From UBA927 sp964361785 (lineage in GTDB: Bacteria; Patescibacteriota; Microgenomatia; UBA10105; UBA927), in contig CAYIBX010000012.1 of the NCBI GenBank assembly GCA_964361785.1, positions 1 through 34,475 on the forward strand: DNA of 34,475 nt, read 5' to 3'. Shown piece after piece: positions 1 to 7,379 of this stretch. The translations under genes and the position numbers were made by a program. The notes below the pieces were generated by a model, which ran no database searches, was not told where the DNA came from, and saw nothing but the letters and a program-made list of their open reading frames with translations. Numbering within the stretch: position 1 is the first letter of the stretch; every line of letters starts with the position of its first letter.

Positions 1-1
1 A

Positions 2-64
2 TTACAATACTTGGTCGACAACGGAGGAATGTCGCAAATGTCCTTGACTTATACAGGAGGCTGA
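2..64 (+). CDS. possible C-terminal end of an upstream gene (partial)
   Basis: A reading frame open from the window edge ends at TGA 62-64 and would encode about 20 residues ending in SLTYTGG. It could be the tail of a gene starting outside the window. The frame at position 1 is also open and runs into the next gene, so the choice is uncertain. No family can be named from so short a piece. Confidence 0.3.
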   Translation, partial: LQYLVDNGGMSQMSLTYTGG

Positions 65-89
65 CATTGTGCGTCATATCTGGTATACT
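61..89 (+). promoter_or_regulatory. promoter of the 97-549 gene (leaderless type)
   Basis: CTGACA at 61-66, a 17-bp spacer and TATACT at 84-89 form a near-consensus sigma-70 promoter. Seven bases separate the -10 box from the ATG at 97, so the transcript would begin at or next to the start codon. Confidence 0.6.
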
Positions 90-96
90 AGTACTA

Positions 97-549
97 ATGC
101 ATAAGCCATTTTATGCAAGCGGATTTTTGTATCATCCTTCCACTGAACAAATTCTCTTGCGACATAGTATAACCGATAAAGCCCCATCAGCAACGTGGTG
201 TATGGTGAGTGGTATAGCATTGAAAAATGAAGAACCGTTAGCAACGTTCAAGCGGTGTGTCCATAAGCTTATTTCGGTATCGTTAGACCCTAAACGTATA
301 TTTCCCGTCTATGATTATTTTCATAATACATATAACACCATGAATTATGTATTCTATGCTGAGGTGAAAAAACTTATTGATTTTCCCTTAGATGATAAGA
401 GAGGATTGTCTTGGGTTACTTTTAAACAAACAATTAAACTCCCCTTTGATACACAGTCAAAACAAGACGTCATTATCGCAGAGCGAGTGATTAAGGCACA
501 AAAAAGAAGTGATGCACCACCTGAGCCAGAAATTTTTCACCGTCGGTAG
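97..549 (+). CDS. degenerate Nudix-fold protein
   Basis: The 150-residue protein resembles a Nudix domain in order and length: an early strand (FYASGFLYHP), a loop ending SGIALKNEE where the Nudix box should begin, and a late WVTF strand. The box keeps G-x5-E and the following Arg, but the metal-binding EExG part is replaced by HKLISV, so hydrolase activity is unlikely. The ATG at 97 is chosen because a strong promoter places the transcript start there. A TTG at 67, in frame and 6 bases after AGGAGG, is the alternative and would add ten residues. It may be a binding or regulatory relative of Nudix enzymes; no substrate can be assigned. Confidence 0.6.
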   Translation: MHKPFYASGFLYHPSTEQILLRHSITDKAPSATWCMVSGIALKNEEPLATFKRCVHKLISVSLDPKRIFPVYDYFHNTYNTMNYVFYAEVKKLIDFPLDDKRGLSWVTFKQTIKLPFDTQSKQDVIIAERVIKAQKRSDAPPEPEIFHRR

Positions 550-564
550 TGTTTCTCTCTCGTG

Positions 565-1914
565 TTAAAAAGCTATTTCTCTGTGTAGAAGTGGTAATGT
601 AATGTCCATAATTTCTAGATCTTTTGAAATTTTTTGGGCAAGAGCCGAGCGCGGAATATCGTCCCCATGGGTAAGAAATATTTTTTTCACATTTTTTATA
701 TTTTTAAGCCATCGTAAAAGTTTTGTTTGATCGGCGTGTGAACTCATGGTTTCAATGTTATTTATCGTTCCATGTATAGGTACAGAAACTCGTCCAATGC
801 GTACTTTTTTGTTTCCGTTAAGAAGCATTCGTCCAAGTGTTCCCTCGCCCTGCCACCCTACGATTAAAAGTCGTGTGGATGGGATAGGGAGAAATCTTCC
901 TGCATGTCCTAAGATTCGACCACCCGTCATCATGCCGCTTCCTGCGATAATCACCTCCGGACCTTTGTTGTTTATTATGGCAGAGCTTTCAGACACGTGA
1001 TCTATGATGGTGAGTCCTTGAAATTGAAACGGATGTCCCTTTTTCCGGTCAGTTTGAATATGTGCGTTACATACGAGTAAATTTTGTGAATAAATCTCGG
1101 TTGCAGTTTTTGCCATGGGGCTATCAAGATAAACAGGTGTGATTGGTGAAACTTTACCATCTTTTTTAAGATGCATAATAATGTGGAGCAACTCTTGTGT
1201 GCGCTCCAGCGCAAACGCAGGTATCAAGAGTGTGCCTCCTGACTGTTCTATAAGATTAATTTCTTTTTGGATGGCAAGAGCCGGATCGGTGCTGGGATGT
1301 ATTCTGTCGCCGTATGTTGACTCCATAACCACCGCGTCAGCTAATTCTATAAGTTCAGTTTCCATAAGAAGCGGTTCAGGTGAATTTCCAAGGTCGCCGC
1401 TAAATACTATTTTTTGCATGGAAGAATTTGGGTTTGCGTCGATTATTTCAAGACTTGCGGAGCCTAATATATGTCCAGCATCGCGCATAGTTATAGTAAA
1501 ATCTCCGATGCGAAACGGGGTACGATATGAGACGACAGAAAACTGCTTTATCGTTTGTTCGACAAGCTCTTTATCAAACAAGAATGTGCGATCGTTTTCT
1601 TTTGCAATTTTTGCAGTGTCAAAAAGGGATAGCTCTGTAAGATCTCGCGTTTCTGAAGTCATGTACATTTTTTTCCTAAAACGCTTAGGAAGAAGTATCG
1701 GGAGTCTGCCACAGTGATCAAGATGCGCATGAGTCAGTACTACGCCTGAGAGGGTTGAGCAATCCACGTCAAACGGTTCAAAATTTAGTTTATCAATATC
1801 ATGTGGTCCCTGAAACATCCCAAGGTCGATAAGTATCGACTGTCCGGATCCTGATGTGAGAAGATATGAGGAGCCAGTGACTAAACCAGCGGCGCCAAGA
1901 AATTTTATTTTCAT
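565..1914 (-). CDS. MBL-fold beta-CASP RNA-processing hydrolase (CPSF/RNase J-like)
   Basis: The 449-residue protein has the metallo-beta-lactamase motif HAHLDH at residues 62-67, a metal-binding GDLG strand in the middle, and beta-CASP signatures: LIPAFALERTQE, the LDSPMA strand and the glycine-rich SGSGMMTGGR. The RMMBL end has SSHADQ and a final THGD. This set defines the prokaryotic COG1236-type family, zinc-dependent nucleases related to CPSF73 that cleave or trim RNA. The length is normal for the family and there is no N-terminal KH domain. The gene points away from the Nudix-fold gene and lies 54 bp beyond the SET gene, apparently as its own unit. The exact RNA substrate is unknown. 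Confidence 0.9.
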   Translation of the reverse strand: MKIKFLGAAGLVTGSSYLLTSGSGQSILIDLGMFQGPHDIDKLNFEPFDVDCSTLSGVVLTHAHLDHCGRLPILLPKRFRKKMYMTSETRDLTELSLFDTAKIAKENDRTFLFDKELVEQTIKQFSVVSYRTPFRIGDFTITMRDAGHILGSASLEIIDANPNSSMQKIVFSGDLGNSPEPLLMETELIELADAVVMESTYGDRIHPSTDPALAIQKEINLIEQSGGTLLIPAFALERTQELLHIIMHLKKDGKVSPITPVYLDSPMAKTATEIYSQNLLVCNAHIQTDRKKGHPFQFQGLTIIDHVSESSAIINNKGPEVIIAGSGMMTGGRILGHAGRFLPIPSTRLLIVGWQGEGTLGRMLLNGNKKVRIGRVSVPIHGTINNIETMSSHADQTKLLRWLKNIKNVKKIFLTHGDDIPRSALAQKISKDLEIMDITLPLLHREIAF

Positions 1915-1968
1915 CTATAGACTACTGTAACGTACTTTTAATCTGCAAATAAAGGACAAAAAAATATT

Positions 1969-2355
1969 TCAGAGCGCATTGTCCCAAAGAGGGCTTTTAT
2001 CAGTATAATCACCGTTATAATTGATAGTTATTTCAGTATTTTTTGGGATCGTGGTAATGGCGGTAATTTTGACGACCTCTCTTTTGAAATCCTGTTCAAA
2101 TTCTGCGTTGCTCTCGAATGAATGATTATACAAAGAGCCGAGTCCCAACGCGATAGCGCCCTTTGTATGATCCTCACCCCATTCAAAGTAATACTTGGCC
2201 AATTCTGTGTTATCGATATGACCCACCGATTTTTTTGAAAAAATGATTACAGGACATATTTCGATACAATCACCTTTTTTGTATTTTTTGTTCGCAAATA
2301 CCCCTCGCCCTGCGTGGGGGATGGTGGAGAGAGCGACGGAGAGGGGGTTTGGCAT
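1969..2355 (-). CDS. small SET-domain protein (putative lysine methyltransferase)
   Basis: This 128-residue protein is nearly a bare SET domain. GRGVFA near residues 16-21 is the usual start of the fold, NHS at 77-79 is the pseudoknot motif that helps bind S-adenosylmethionine, and EITINYN at 108-114 is the closing strand with the catalytic-region Tyr. There is no pre-SET or post-SET cysteine cluster. The gene starts 7 bp after copA but has its own TATAAT exactly 6 bases before the ATG, inside the 3' end of copA, so it can be expressed separately from the copper operon. The substrate is unknown. Bacterial SET proteins of this size are widespread and poorly characterised. Confidence 0.8.
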   Translation of the reverse strand: MPNPLSVALSTIPHAGRGVFANKKYKKGDCIEICPVIIFSKKSVGHIDNTELAKYYFEWGEDHTKGAIALGLGSLYNHSFESNAEFEQDFKREVVKITAITTIPKNTEITINYNGDYTDKSPLWDNAL

Positions 2356-2361
2356 ATCGTG

Positions 2362-2367
2362 ATTATA
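2362..2367 (-). promoter_or_regulatory. -10 box of the small SET gene
   Basis: On the minus strand TATAAT is followed by six bases and the ATG at 2355. It overlaps the end of copA and would give a leaderless transcript. Confidence 0.5.
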
Positions 2368-4639
2368 TTTTTTTTGTTTTTAACCGCAATGAATTGGTGA
2401 CGACGGAGACGCTTGAAAGTCCCATGGCGGCTCCTGCTATAGCTGGATTTAATAATATTCCTGAGAACGGATACAAGGCGCCTGCCGCAACGGGAATGCC
2501 GATAATGTTGTAGAAAAATGCCCAGAATAAATTTTGCTTGATGATGCGCATGGTGGCTCGTGCGAGTTTGATAGCATTGGGAAGCTTTGCTATATGTCCG
2601 CCCAATAACGTAATGCCTGCGGATTCTATAGCTACATCCGTTCCTGTTCCCATCGCAATTCCTACGTCTGCAGTAGCAAGCGCTGGTGCATCATTGATAC
2701 CGTCGCCTACCATGGCGACTTTAAATCCTTCCTTTTGAAGTTTACGTATTTCTTCCACTTTATCTTTGGGAAGCACTTCACCCATCACGCGATCGATACC
2801 AATTTGATTTGCGATATGCTGTGCTGTTTGTTTATGGTCTCCGGTAAGCATTGCAACTTTGATGCCGAGCTTGTGAAGATTTTTTACCGTTTCTACAGCA
2901 TCGTCTTTTATGGTGTCAGCAATACCGATATATCCTATGATGTGTTTTTTGGTCATAAAAATTACTGGCGTTTTTCCTTGTTCGCTTAATCCTTGAACAA
3001 TATTCTCATCAATGGGTAGTTTTAAATCACGTGTAAGCTTGACGTTGCCGGCAAAATATTCTATTGCGTCTATCGATCCGGTCAGACCTTTGCCTTCTAA
3101 AGCTTCAAAGTTTTTTACTTTGTAGAGCTTTATGTTTTTTTCTTTTGCCTTTGCGGTCATTGCTACGGCGAGTGGATGTTCGGAATGGCTCTCAAGCGAG
3201 GCGAGCAGCTTAAGCATTTCTTCTTTTGAATGTTCACTTACCGTTTGTATATCAGTGACTTCTGGAGTACCTTTGGTAAGCGTGCCAGTTTTGTCCATTA
3301 CGATAAAGTTAACTCCGTTACACTTTTCTAAACTCTCTGCATTTTTTATAAGTATCCCGTTTTGTGCGGCTTTCCCGACACCTACAATGATAGCTGTGGG
3401 GGTAGCCAGTCCCATCGCACACGGACACGCGATTACCAGAATCCCAACGAAGCTTAAAACGCCGAGAGTGAGCGCTTGTGAAAATGGCATAAACTGTGCG
3501 CCAATCACAAGCCAAAGTACAAATGTGATAACTGATAATACAAGAACAACTGGAACGAAAATTGCGGAAACTTGATCAACCATTTTCTCAATTGGGGCTT
3601 TGGACCCTTGCGCTTGTTCAACCATCTTGATGATTTGCGAAAGCATCGTGTCATCACCAGTTTTTGTGACCCGCACCTTCAAAGACCCTTGCTTGTTTAT
3701 GGTGGCGCCAATGACTGAATCGTTTTCGCGTTTATCGACAGGAATAGATTCACCAGTAATCATGGATTCGTCGATAGAGGACGCGCCCTCAACGATGATG
3801 CCGTCGAGAGGTATTTTTTGTCCTGGTTTAATGATGATGATATCGCTAACTATCACTTGATCAATAGGAATTTCCATCTCCTTTCCCTCACGAAGCACGA
3901 GTGCGTTTTTGACCTGCAGTCCCATGAGTTTTTCGATGGCTTCACCTGTTTTTAATTTGGATCGTGCTTCTAAAAATTTGCCGAGCGTAATAAAGCCAAT
4001 CACAACGATTGTGACATCATAGTAATTTTGTTGGGTATTTATAAAAGGCGCTAATATTTTTTCAAAGGCCGTAACGATAAAGCTATAGAAAAACGCAACC
4101 GATGTGCCGATCCCGACTAAGGTGTCCATGTTGGCTACTTTATATTTGATGAATCTTTGTATTCCTTGTAAATACGGAACGCCGATCACAAAGAGGGCGT
4201 ATGTCGCAAAGATTGGTAAGAGATGATGGAAAAATTCCATGGGCACGTCTGGCATTTCGGGCCAAAGAGAAAACGTTTCAGCGCCTATCTCCCAAGCCAT
4301 AACAAAAATGCTTACCGCTGTCATCGGGAGCACTATTTGAACATGGTGATGCAATTTGGCAAGCTCTTTTAATTTATATTCTTTTGTCATGTCGTGACCA
4401 GCGTGCACGGAGTGATCCATGTGTAAGATTGTGTCAGCCAACGAGTATCCGAGTTTATCTATTTCTTTATTCATGTCCGCGACACTCACTTTTTTGGGGT
4501 CATAGGAAATCTGTGCTTTTTCTGTGGCGTAGTTTACAGAACACGACAAAACCCCCTCAAGCTTTTCAAGCTTGCGTGTAATGACTGATGCGCATGATGC
4601 ACAGTGCATGCCTTTTACTGGTAGTACTTTTTTTTCCAT
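2363..4639 (-). CDS. copA: copper-exporting P1B-type ATPase CopA
   Basis: The 758-residue protein pumps Cu(I) across the membrane using ATP. It has one N-terminal heavy-metal-binding domain with GMHCASC (Cys13, Cys16), a His-rich linker near residues 73-83, about eight membrane helices, the actuator TGES at 295-298, the intramembrane metal site CPC at 405-407, the phosphorylation motif DKTGT at 449-453, the SEHP nucleotide-binding motif near 486-489, TGD at 599-601 and GDGINDAP at 645-652. All catalytic elements are intact and the length is typical. It is the fourth gene of a CsoR-led copper operon, 4 bp after copZ, and is presumably induced by copper. A silver ATPase cannot be excluded from sequence. 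Confidence 0.96.
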   Translation of the reverse strand: MEKKVLPVKGMHCASCASVITRKLEKLEGVLSCSVNYATEKAQISYDPKKVSVADMNKEIDKLGYSLADTILHMDHSVHAGHDMTKEYKLKELAKLHHHVQIVLPMTAVSIFVMAWEIGAETFSLWPEMPDVPMEFFHHLLPIFATYALFVIGVPYLQGIQRFIKYKVANMDTLVGIGTSVAFFYSFIVTAFEKILAPFINTQQNYYDVTIVVIGFITLGKFLEARSKLKTGEAIEKLMGLQVKNALVLREGKEMEIPIDQVIVSDIIIIKPGQKIPLDGIIVEGASSIDESMITGESIPVDKRENDSVIGATINKQGSLKVRVTKTGDDTMLSQIIKMVEQAQGSKAPIEKMVDQVSAIFVPVVLVLSVITFVLWLVIGAQFMPFSQALTLGVLSFVGILVIACPCAMGLATPTAIIVGVGKAAQNGILIKNAESLEKCNGVNFIVMDKTGTLTKGTPEVTDIQTVSEHSKEEMLKLLASLESHSEHPLAVAMTAKAKEKNIKLYKVKNFEALEGKGLTGSIDAIEYFAGNVKLTRDLKLPIDENIVQGLSEQGKTPVIFMTKKHIIGYIGIADTIKDDAVETVKNLHKLGIKVAMLTGDHKQTAQHIANQIGIDRVMGEVLPKDKVEEIRKLQKEGFKVAMVGDGINDAPALATADVGIAMGTGTDVAIESAGITLLGGHIAKLPNAIKLARATMRIIKQNLFWAFFYNIIGIPVAAGALYPFSGILLNPAIAGAAMGLSSVSVVTNSLRLKTKKI

Positions 4640-4643
4640 AGCG

Positions 4644-4865
4644 TTATTGTTTTATAACTGCCTCGTATCCAAGTTTAGTAATTTCTGCAATCATTTGTTT
4701 TGGTGTGATTATATCAGGATCAAATGTCACGGTAGATTTTTGTCTTGCATAATCGGTATGTACGTCTTTCACCCCCCCTAAATCCTCGAGGTTAAAATCT
4801 ATATTCATAGCACAACTTGTGCAATGCATGCCAACAATGTTAATTGTTACCGTCGTTAGTTTCAT
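4644..4865 (-). CDS. copZ: CopZ-like copper chaperone (HMA domain)
   Basis: A 73-residue single heavy-metal-associated domain with the copper-binding GMHCTSC motif at residues 12-18 and the usual beta-alpha-beta-beta-alpha-beta length. Such proteins carry Cu(I) in the cytosol and hand it to the N-terminal domain of CopA, which is encoded 4 bp downstream. A weak -10-like TAATCT lies six bases before its ATG, so extra internal transcription is possible. The symbol rests on the motif plus operon context. Confidence 0.9.
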   Translation of the reverse strand: MKLTTVTINIVGMHCTSCAMNIDFNLEDLGGVKDVHTDYARQKSTVTFDPDIITPKQMIAEITKLGYEAVIKQ

Positions 4866-4869
4866 AGTA

Positions 4870-5901
4870 TTAGATTACTTGCATGCTTCCTCTAAACATG
4901 CCCATGCTACACATGAAAGGAAGTGTCCCTTTTTCTTCGGGAACTACAAATGTGACAGTTTCAGACTGACCAAGACGAATAATTTTTTGAATTCCCAATT
5001 TTGGTATGGTGAATCCTTGAATACAGCCGCCTCCTGTTTTGTTTACAAGATTTAATGTAACCGTAGTGCCCGCTTTAACAGTGATAGATTTGGGAGTTGT
5101 GGCATACCCTTTGTCGGTAAAATAAATAGTTGCTTGGCTTACCACTTCTGTTTTGTCGGCTGCAACAACTGTTCCATTACAAAAACTTACCGTACAATTT
5201 ATACGAGTGAGTACGTTTTCAACGGTGAAGTCACTGCCGCTTAATGCGAGGGCGCCGTTTATGTTGTACAAAGCAATAAGAATGATGGCTGTAGCGGCTA
5301 ATCGATTAAAGGTCACGTTCAGGCTGCCGCTTAACTTTTTTGCGGCAACACCTAAGAGAAAAAACAATGGGGAAGTGCCCAAAATAAACACAAACATCGT
5401 GAGAGCACCAGCAACAGGTGAGCTGGTCGAAATAGCATACGCCATCATTGCTTGCGTGGCGCCACAAGGAATAAAGATCGTCATTGCTCCTAGAATCGCA
5501 GGACCAAATACTGCCCTGCTTCTTGACTGATTTTTTACCAAACGAGTTAGAAGCTTAGGCGGTTGTAGAATAAAATAACGAAAAATTGGATGCGCGTTTA
5601 TTAAATTGAGCGCCGTACCGATCATAAATATTGCCGCAACGCTTTGCATGATAACGCGCATGATGAGTGATAATTGCACGACAGATCCTAGCGAACCCAA
5701 CATTACCCCAAGCAGCGTATAGGTGACAAGGCGAGTAATCAAAAATGAAAGTATGGGAAGTGCGCGTCCTTTGAGCGCTTCGTCTTTGAGCTCCTCAGAT
5801 TCCCTCTGTGCTATGGATGAAGCAAGCAATCCACCCTGTACTGCAAGGCAGCTTATTCCTCCAGTAAATAATCCTGTAATAAAGATAGATGATATATTCA
5901 T
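4870..5901 (-). CDS. TauE/SafE-like membrane protein fused to a cupredoxin domain
   Basis: Residues 1-220 form a hydrophobic domain with about six membrane helices, Cys18 in the first helix and Cys146 in IPCGATQAM, a pattern shared by CcdA/DsbD_2 and TauE/SafE-like transporters, whose paired cysteines often bind metal or pass electrons. Residues 255-343 form a cupredoxin-like beta domain with candidate copper ligands Cys293 (GGGC), Cys331 and Met333/335/340 in FMCSMGMFRG. Cys236 and Cys241 lie in the linker. Its place between csoR and copZ suggests copper export, sequestration or periplasmic copper handling. The fusion is known from sequence surveys, but its reaction is not established. Confidence 0.85.
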   Translation of the reverse strand: MNISSIFITGLFTGGISCLAVQGGLLASSIAQRESEELKDEALKGRALPILSFLITRLVTYTLLGVMLGSLGSVVQLSLIMRVIMQSVAAIFMIGTALNLINAHPIFRYFILQPPKLLTRLVKNQSRSRAVFGPAILGAMTIFIPCGATQAMMAYAISTSSPVAGALTMFVFILGTSPLFFLLGVAAKKLSGSLNVTFNRLAATAIILIALYNINGALALSGSDFTVENVLTRINCTVSFCNGTVVAADKTEVVSQATIYFTDKGYATTPKSITVKAGTTVTLNLVNKTGGGCIQGFTIPKLGIQKIIRLGQSETVTFVVPEEKGTLPFMCSMGMFRGSMQVI

Positions 5902-5904
5902 ATA

Positions 5905-6177
5905 TTAATTTGTTTTTTTAAATACTTGTATTACTTCAGCAACTGCTTCATCTTGTTTGCCTTCTCTCATTGCGTCAATGACGCATCCTTTCAGATGATG
6001 TTCTAAGGTAAGATTATCTATTTCTTTTAATGCGTGTTGTACGGCTTGAGATTGATGTATGACATCAATGCAGTACGTATCTTCTTCTACCATTTGTATC
6101 ACCTTTTTGAGGTGACCAAGAGTAATCTTTAGCCTATGGAAAATTCGTTCTTTTACGTCTTTTGGTCTGTACGACAT
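5905..6177 (-). CDS. csoR: CsoR-family copper-sensing repressor
   Basis: The 90-residue all-helical protein has the three Cu(I) ligands of the family at Cys36, His61 and Cys65, the same numbering as the Mycobacterium tuberculosis prototype. In that family apo-CsoR binds a GC-rich palindrome and copper binding releases it. The gene opens the copper operon, and a matching dyad lies 2-20 bases before its ATG. The G-run of that operator also serves as a Shine-Dalgarno-like sequence. Copper rather than formaldehyde or nickel sensing (FrmR, RcnR) is supported by the CopA and CopZ genes downstream. Confidence 0.93.
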   Translation of the reverse strand: MSYRPKDVKERIFHRLKITLGHLKKVIQMVEEDTYCIDVIHQSQAVQHALKEIDNLTLEHHLKGCVIDAMREGKQDEAVAEVIQVFKKTN

Positions 6178-6178
6178 A

Positions 6179-6197
6179 TATCCCCCCGTATGGGATA
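6179..6197. promoter_or_regulatory. candidate CsoR operator
   Basis: TATCCC (6179-6184) and GGGATA (6192-6197) form a 6-bp dyad around a C-rich 7-bp centre, like the C-run/G-run operators of CsoR proteins. It covers the predicted transcription start of the copper operon, so repressor binding would block initiation. Confidence 0.7.
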
Positions 6198-6225
6198 CAA
6201 TACACAGTCAAAATTTGTGGGTCAA
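6197..6225 (-). promoter_or_regulatory. promoter of the copper operon
   Basis: On the minus strand TTGACC (6225-6220), 17 bp, then TATTGT (6202-6197). Transcription would start near 6190 inside the operator, giving a leader of about 12 bases that contains a run of six G. Confidence 0.65.
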
Positions 6226-6240
6226 GCAGGAAAAAAAGTG

Positions 6241-6246
6241 TATACT
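6241..6246 (+). promoter_or_regulatory. -10 box of the cupin gene
   Basis: TATACT followed by six bases and the ATG at 6253. This supports a leaderless transcript and fixes the start. Confidence 0.55.
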
Positions 6247-6252
6247 GTATAT

Positions 6253-6636
6253 ATGACAGGATTTGTAGGAAATATAGAAGCGTTAACACGCTCAAACACT
6301 AGCTTTCGACACGTACTTTTTACAGGACAGCACGCACAGTTGGTCGTCATGAGTTTGTTGCCAAATGAAGATATAGGATTTGAGGTGCATGAAATAGTTG
6401 ACCAGTTTTTTCGCATAGAGACGGGTGAAGGGAAAGTTATCATAAATGGCGAGGAGCACGTGATAAAAGATGGGGATGCTTTTATAGTTCCGGCAGGTGC
6501 GAAACACAATATACTAAATACCTCAAGTACAAATTCATTAAAACTTTATACCATTTATTCACCAGCTCATCATAGGGATGGAGTCATCCACGAAACTAAA
6601 GCTAAGGCAGAAGCGGACGTTTCGGATTATATTTAA
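6253..6636 (+). CDS. cupin-domain protein
   Basis: The 127-residue protein is one cupin barrel. The first cupin motif is represented by IGFEVHEIVDQFFRIETGEG and the second by GDAFIVPAGAKHNILN, each keeping one metal-type His. It is close to small cupins that end in a His-rich SPAHH-type strand and an acidic tail; here the tail is rich in KAEAD. The metal and substrate are unknown. The ATG at 6253 is chosen because a TATACT lies exactly six bases upstream; an open frame continues upstream but has no better start. It is divergent from the copper operon, with about 75 bp between them. The 3' end overlaps the convergent GT2 gene by 4 bp. Confidence 0.8.
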   Translation: MTGFVGNIEALTRSNTSFRHVLFTGQHAQLVVMSLLPNEDIGFEVHEIVDQFFRIETGEGKVIINGEEHVIKDGDAFIVPAGAKHNILNTSSTNSLKLYTIYSPAHHRDGVIHETKAKAEADVSDYI

Positions 6637-7331
6637 AATCTTTTTCCAATCCATAGTTCCCGTGCCAAAAATCTTAAGAAGCTCATGCCAGTTGAAATCG
6701 CATAAGCAGTACTTGCTCCGCCAATTCTATTTCCTTCCTGTGTAGGAATTTCTTGTATGGCGTAGCCTTTCTTGAGTGCTCTGATGCTCATCTGAAATTC
6801 AATAGCAAAGCCATCAGCATCAAGATGAAGCGAATTGAATACATCTTTGCGAATTGCTCGGTACCCATTTATTGTGTCAGAAACATTTCCTCCCCATAGC
6901 ATCTTGACTATGAGTGAAAAACATTGATTTGCCCATGCGCGAAATTTGATGAGTTGATCATCTTCTTCGTTTCTGCTGCCAATCATAAACCGCGAAGCAA
7001 TAGAGAGGTCGTTTCCATTTTTTAGTAGATCTATAAGTTTTGGAATATCCGCAGGATCTTCATTCCCGTCTGGACTAAAAAAAATGAGATACCTACCCTT
7101 TGCGTGTTTGGCTGCCAGCTGAAATGCGTGTCCACGTCCTGGTTTTTTTTGGTGTATGACTTTAATGTTGTGAGAGCGAAAAAAATCTATCGTACCGTCT
7201 GTTGATTGGTAATCAACGGCAAACACTTCACTCACTGTATGGAAAGGAATCCGCGAAAGCACTGTTTTTAGACCGGATATTTCGTTACGAGTAAGAATAA
7301 TGAGGCTTGTGAGAGGAACGGTATTTTTCAT
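6633..7331 (-). CDS. GT2-family glycosyltransferase (dolichyl-phosphate-sugar synthase-like)
   Basis: The 232-residue protein has a GT-A fold: a first strand SLIILTRNE, the STDGT loop, the KPGRGHAFQLAA helix typical of polyprenyl-phosphate sugar synthases, and an acidic metal site in SPDGNEDP. There is no C-terminal membrane domain, so it is probably a peripheral enzyme that loads a sugar onto a lipid carrier. Its divergent neighbour is a GT-C membrane protein that could use such a carrier. The start at 7331 is preferred over an upstream Met because TATAAT lies six bases before it. Donor sugar is unknown. Confidence 0.85.
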   Translation of the reverse strand: MKNTVPLTSLIILTRNEISGLKTVLSRIPFHTVSEVFAVDYQSTDGTIDFFRSHNIKVIHQKKPGRGHAFQLAAKHAKGRYLIFFSPDGNEDPADIPKLIDLLKNGNDLSIASRFMIGSRNEEDDQLIKFRAWANQCFSLIVKMLWGGNVSDTINGYRAIRKDVFNSLHLDADGFAIEFQMSIRALKKGYAIQEIPTQEGNRIGGASTAYAISTGMSFLRFLARELWIGKRF

Positions 7332-7337
7332 GGTAGT

Positions 7338-7343
7338 ATTATA
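7338..7343 (-). promoter_or_regulatory. -10 box of the GT2 gene
   Basis: TATAAT on the minus strand, six bases before the ATG at 7331. It selects this start over the longer open frame. Confidence 0.6.
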
Positions 7344-7379
7344 ATACGTTGTGTAGAGCTGTGTATAAAACAAAAAATA

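Noticed and set aside
746..1717. Plus-strand frames opposite the beta-CASP gene
   Set aside because: They are antisense shadows of a gene with full catalytic motifs.
6136..6252. Longer N-terminus of the cupin gene
   Set aside because: It would run through the copper promoter and operator; the -10 box six bases before 6253 fixes the start.
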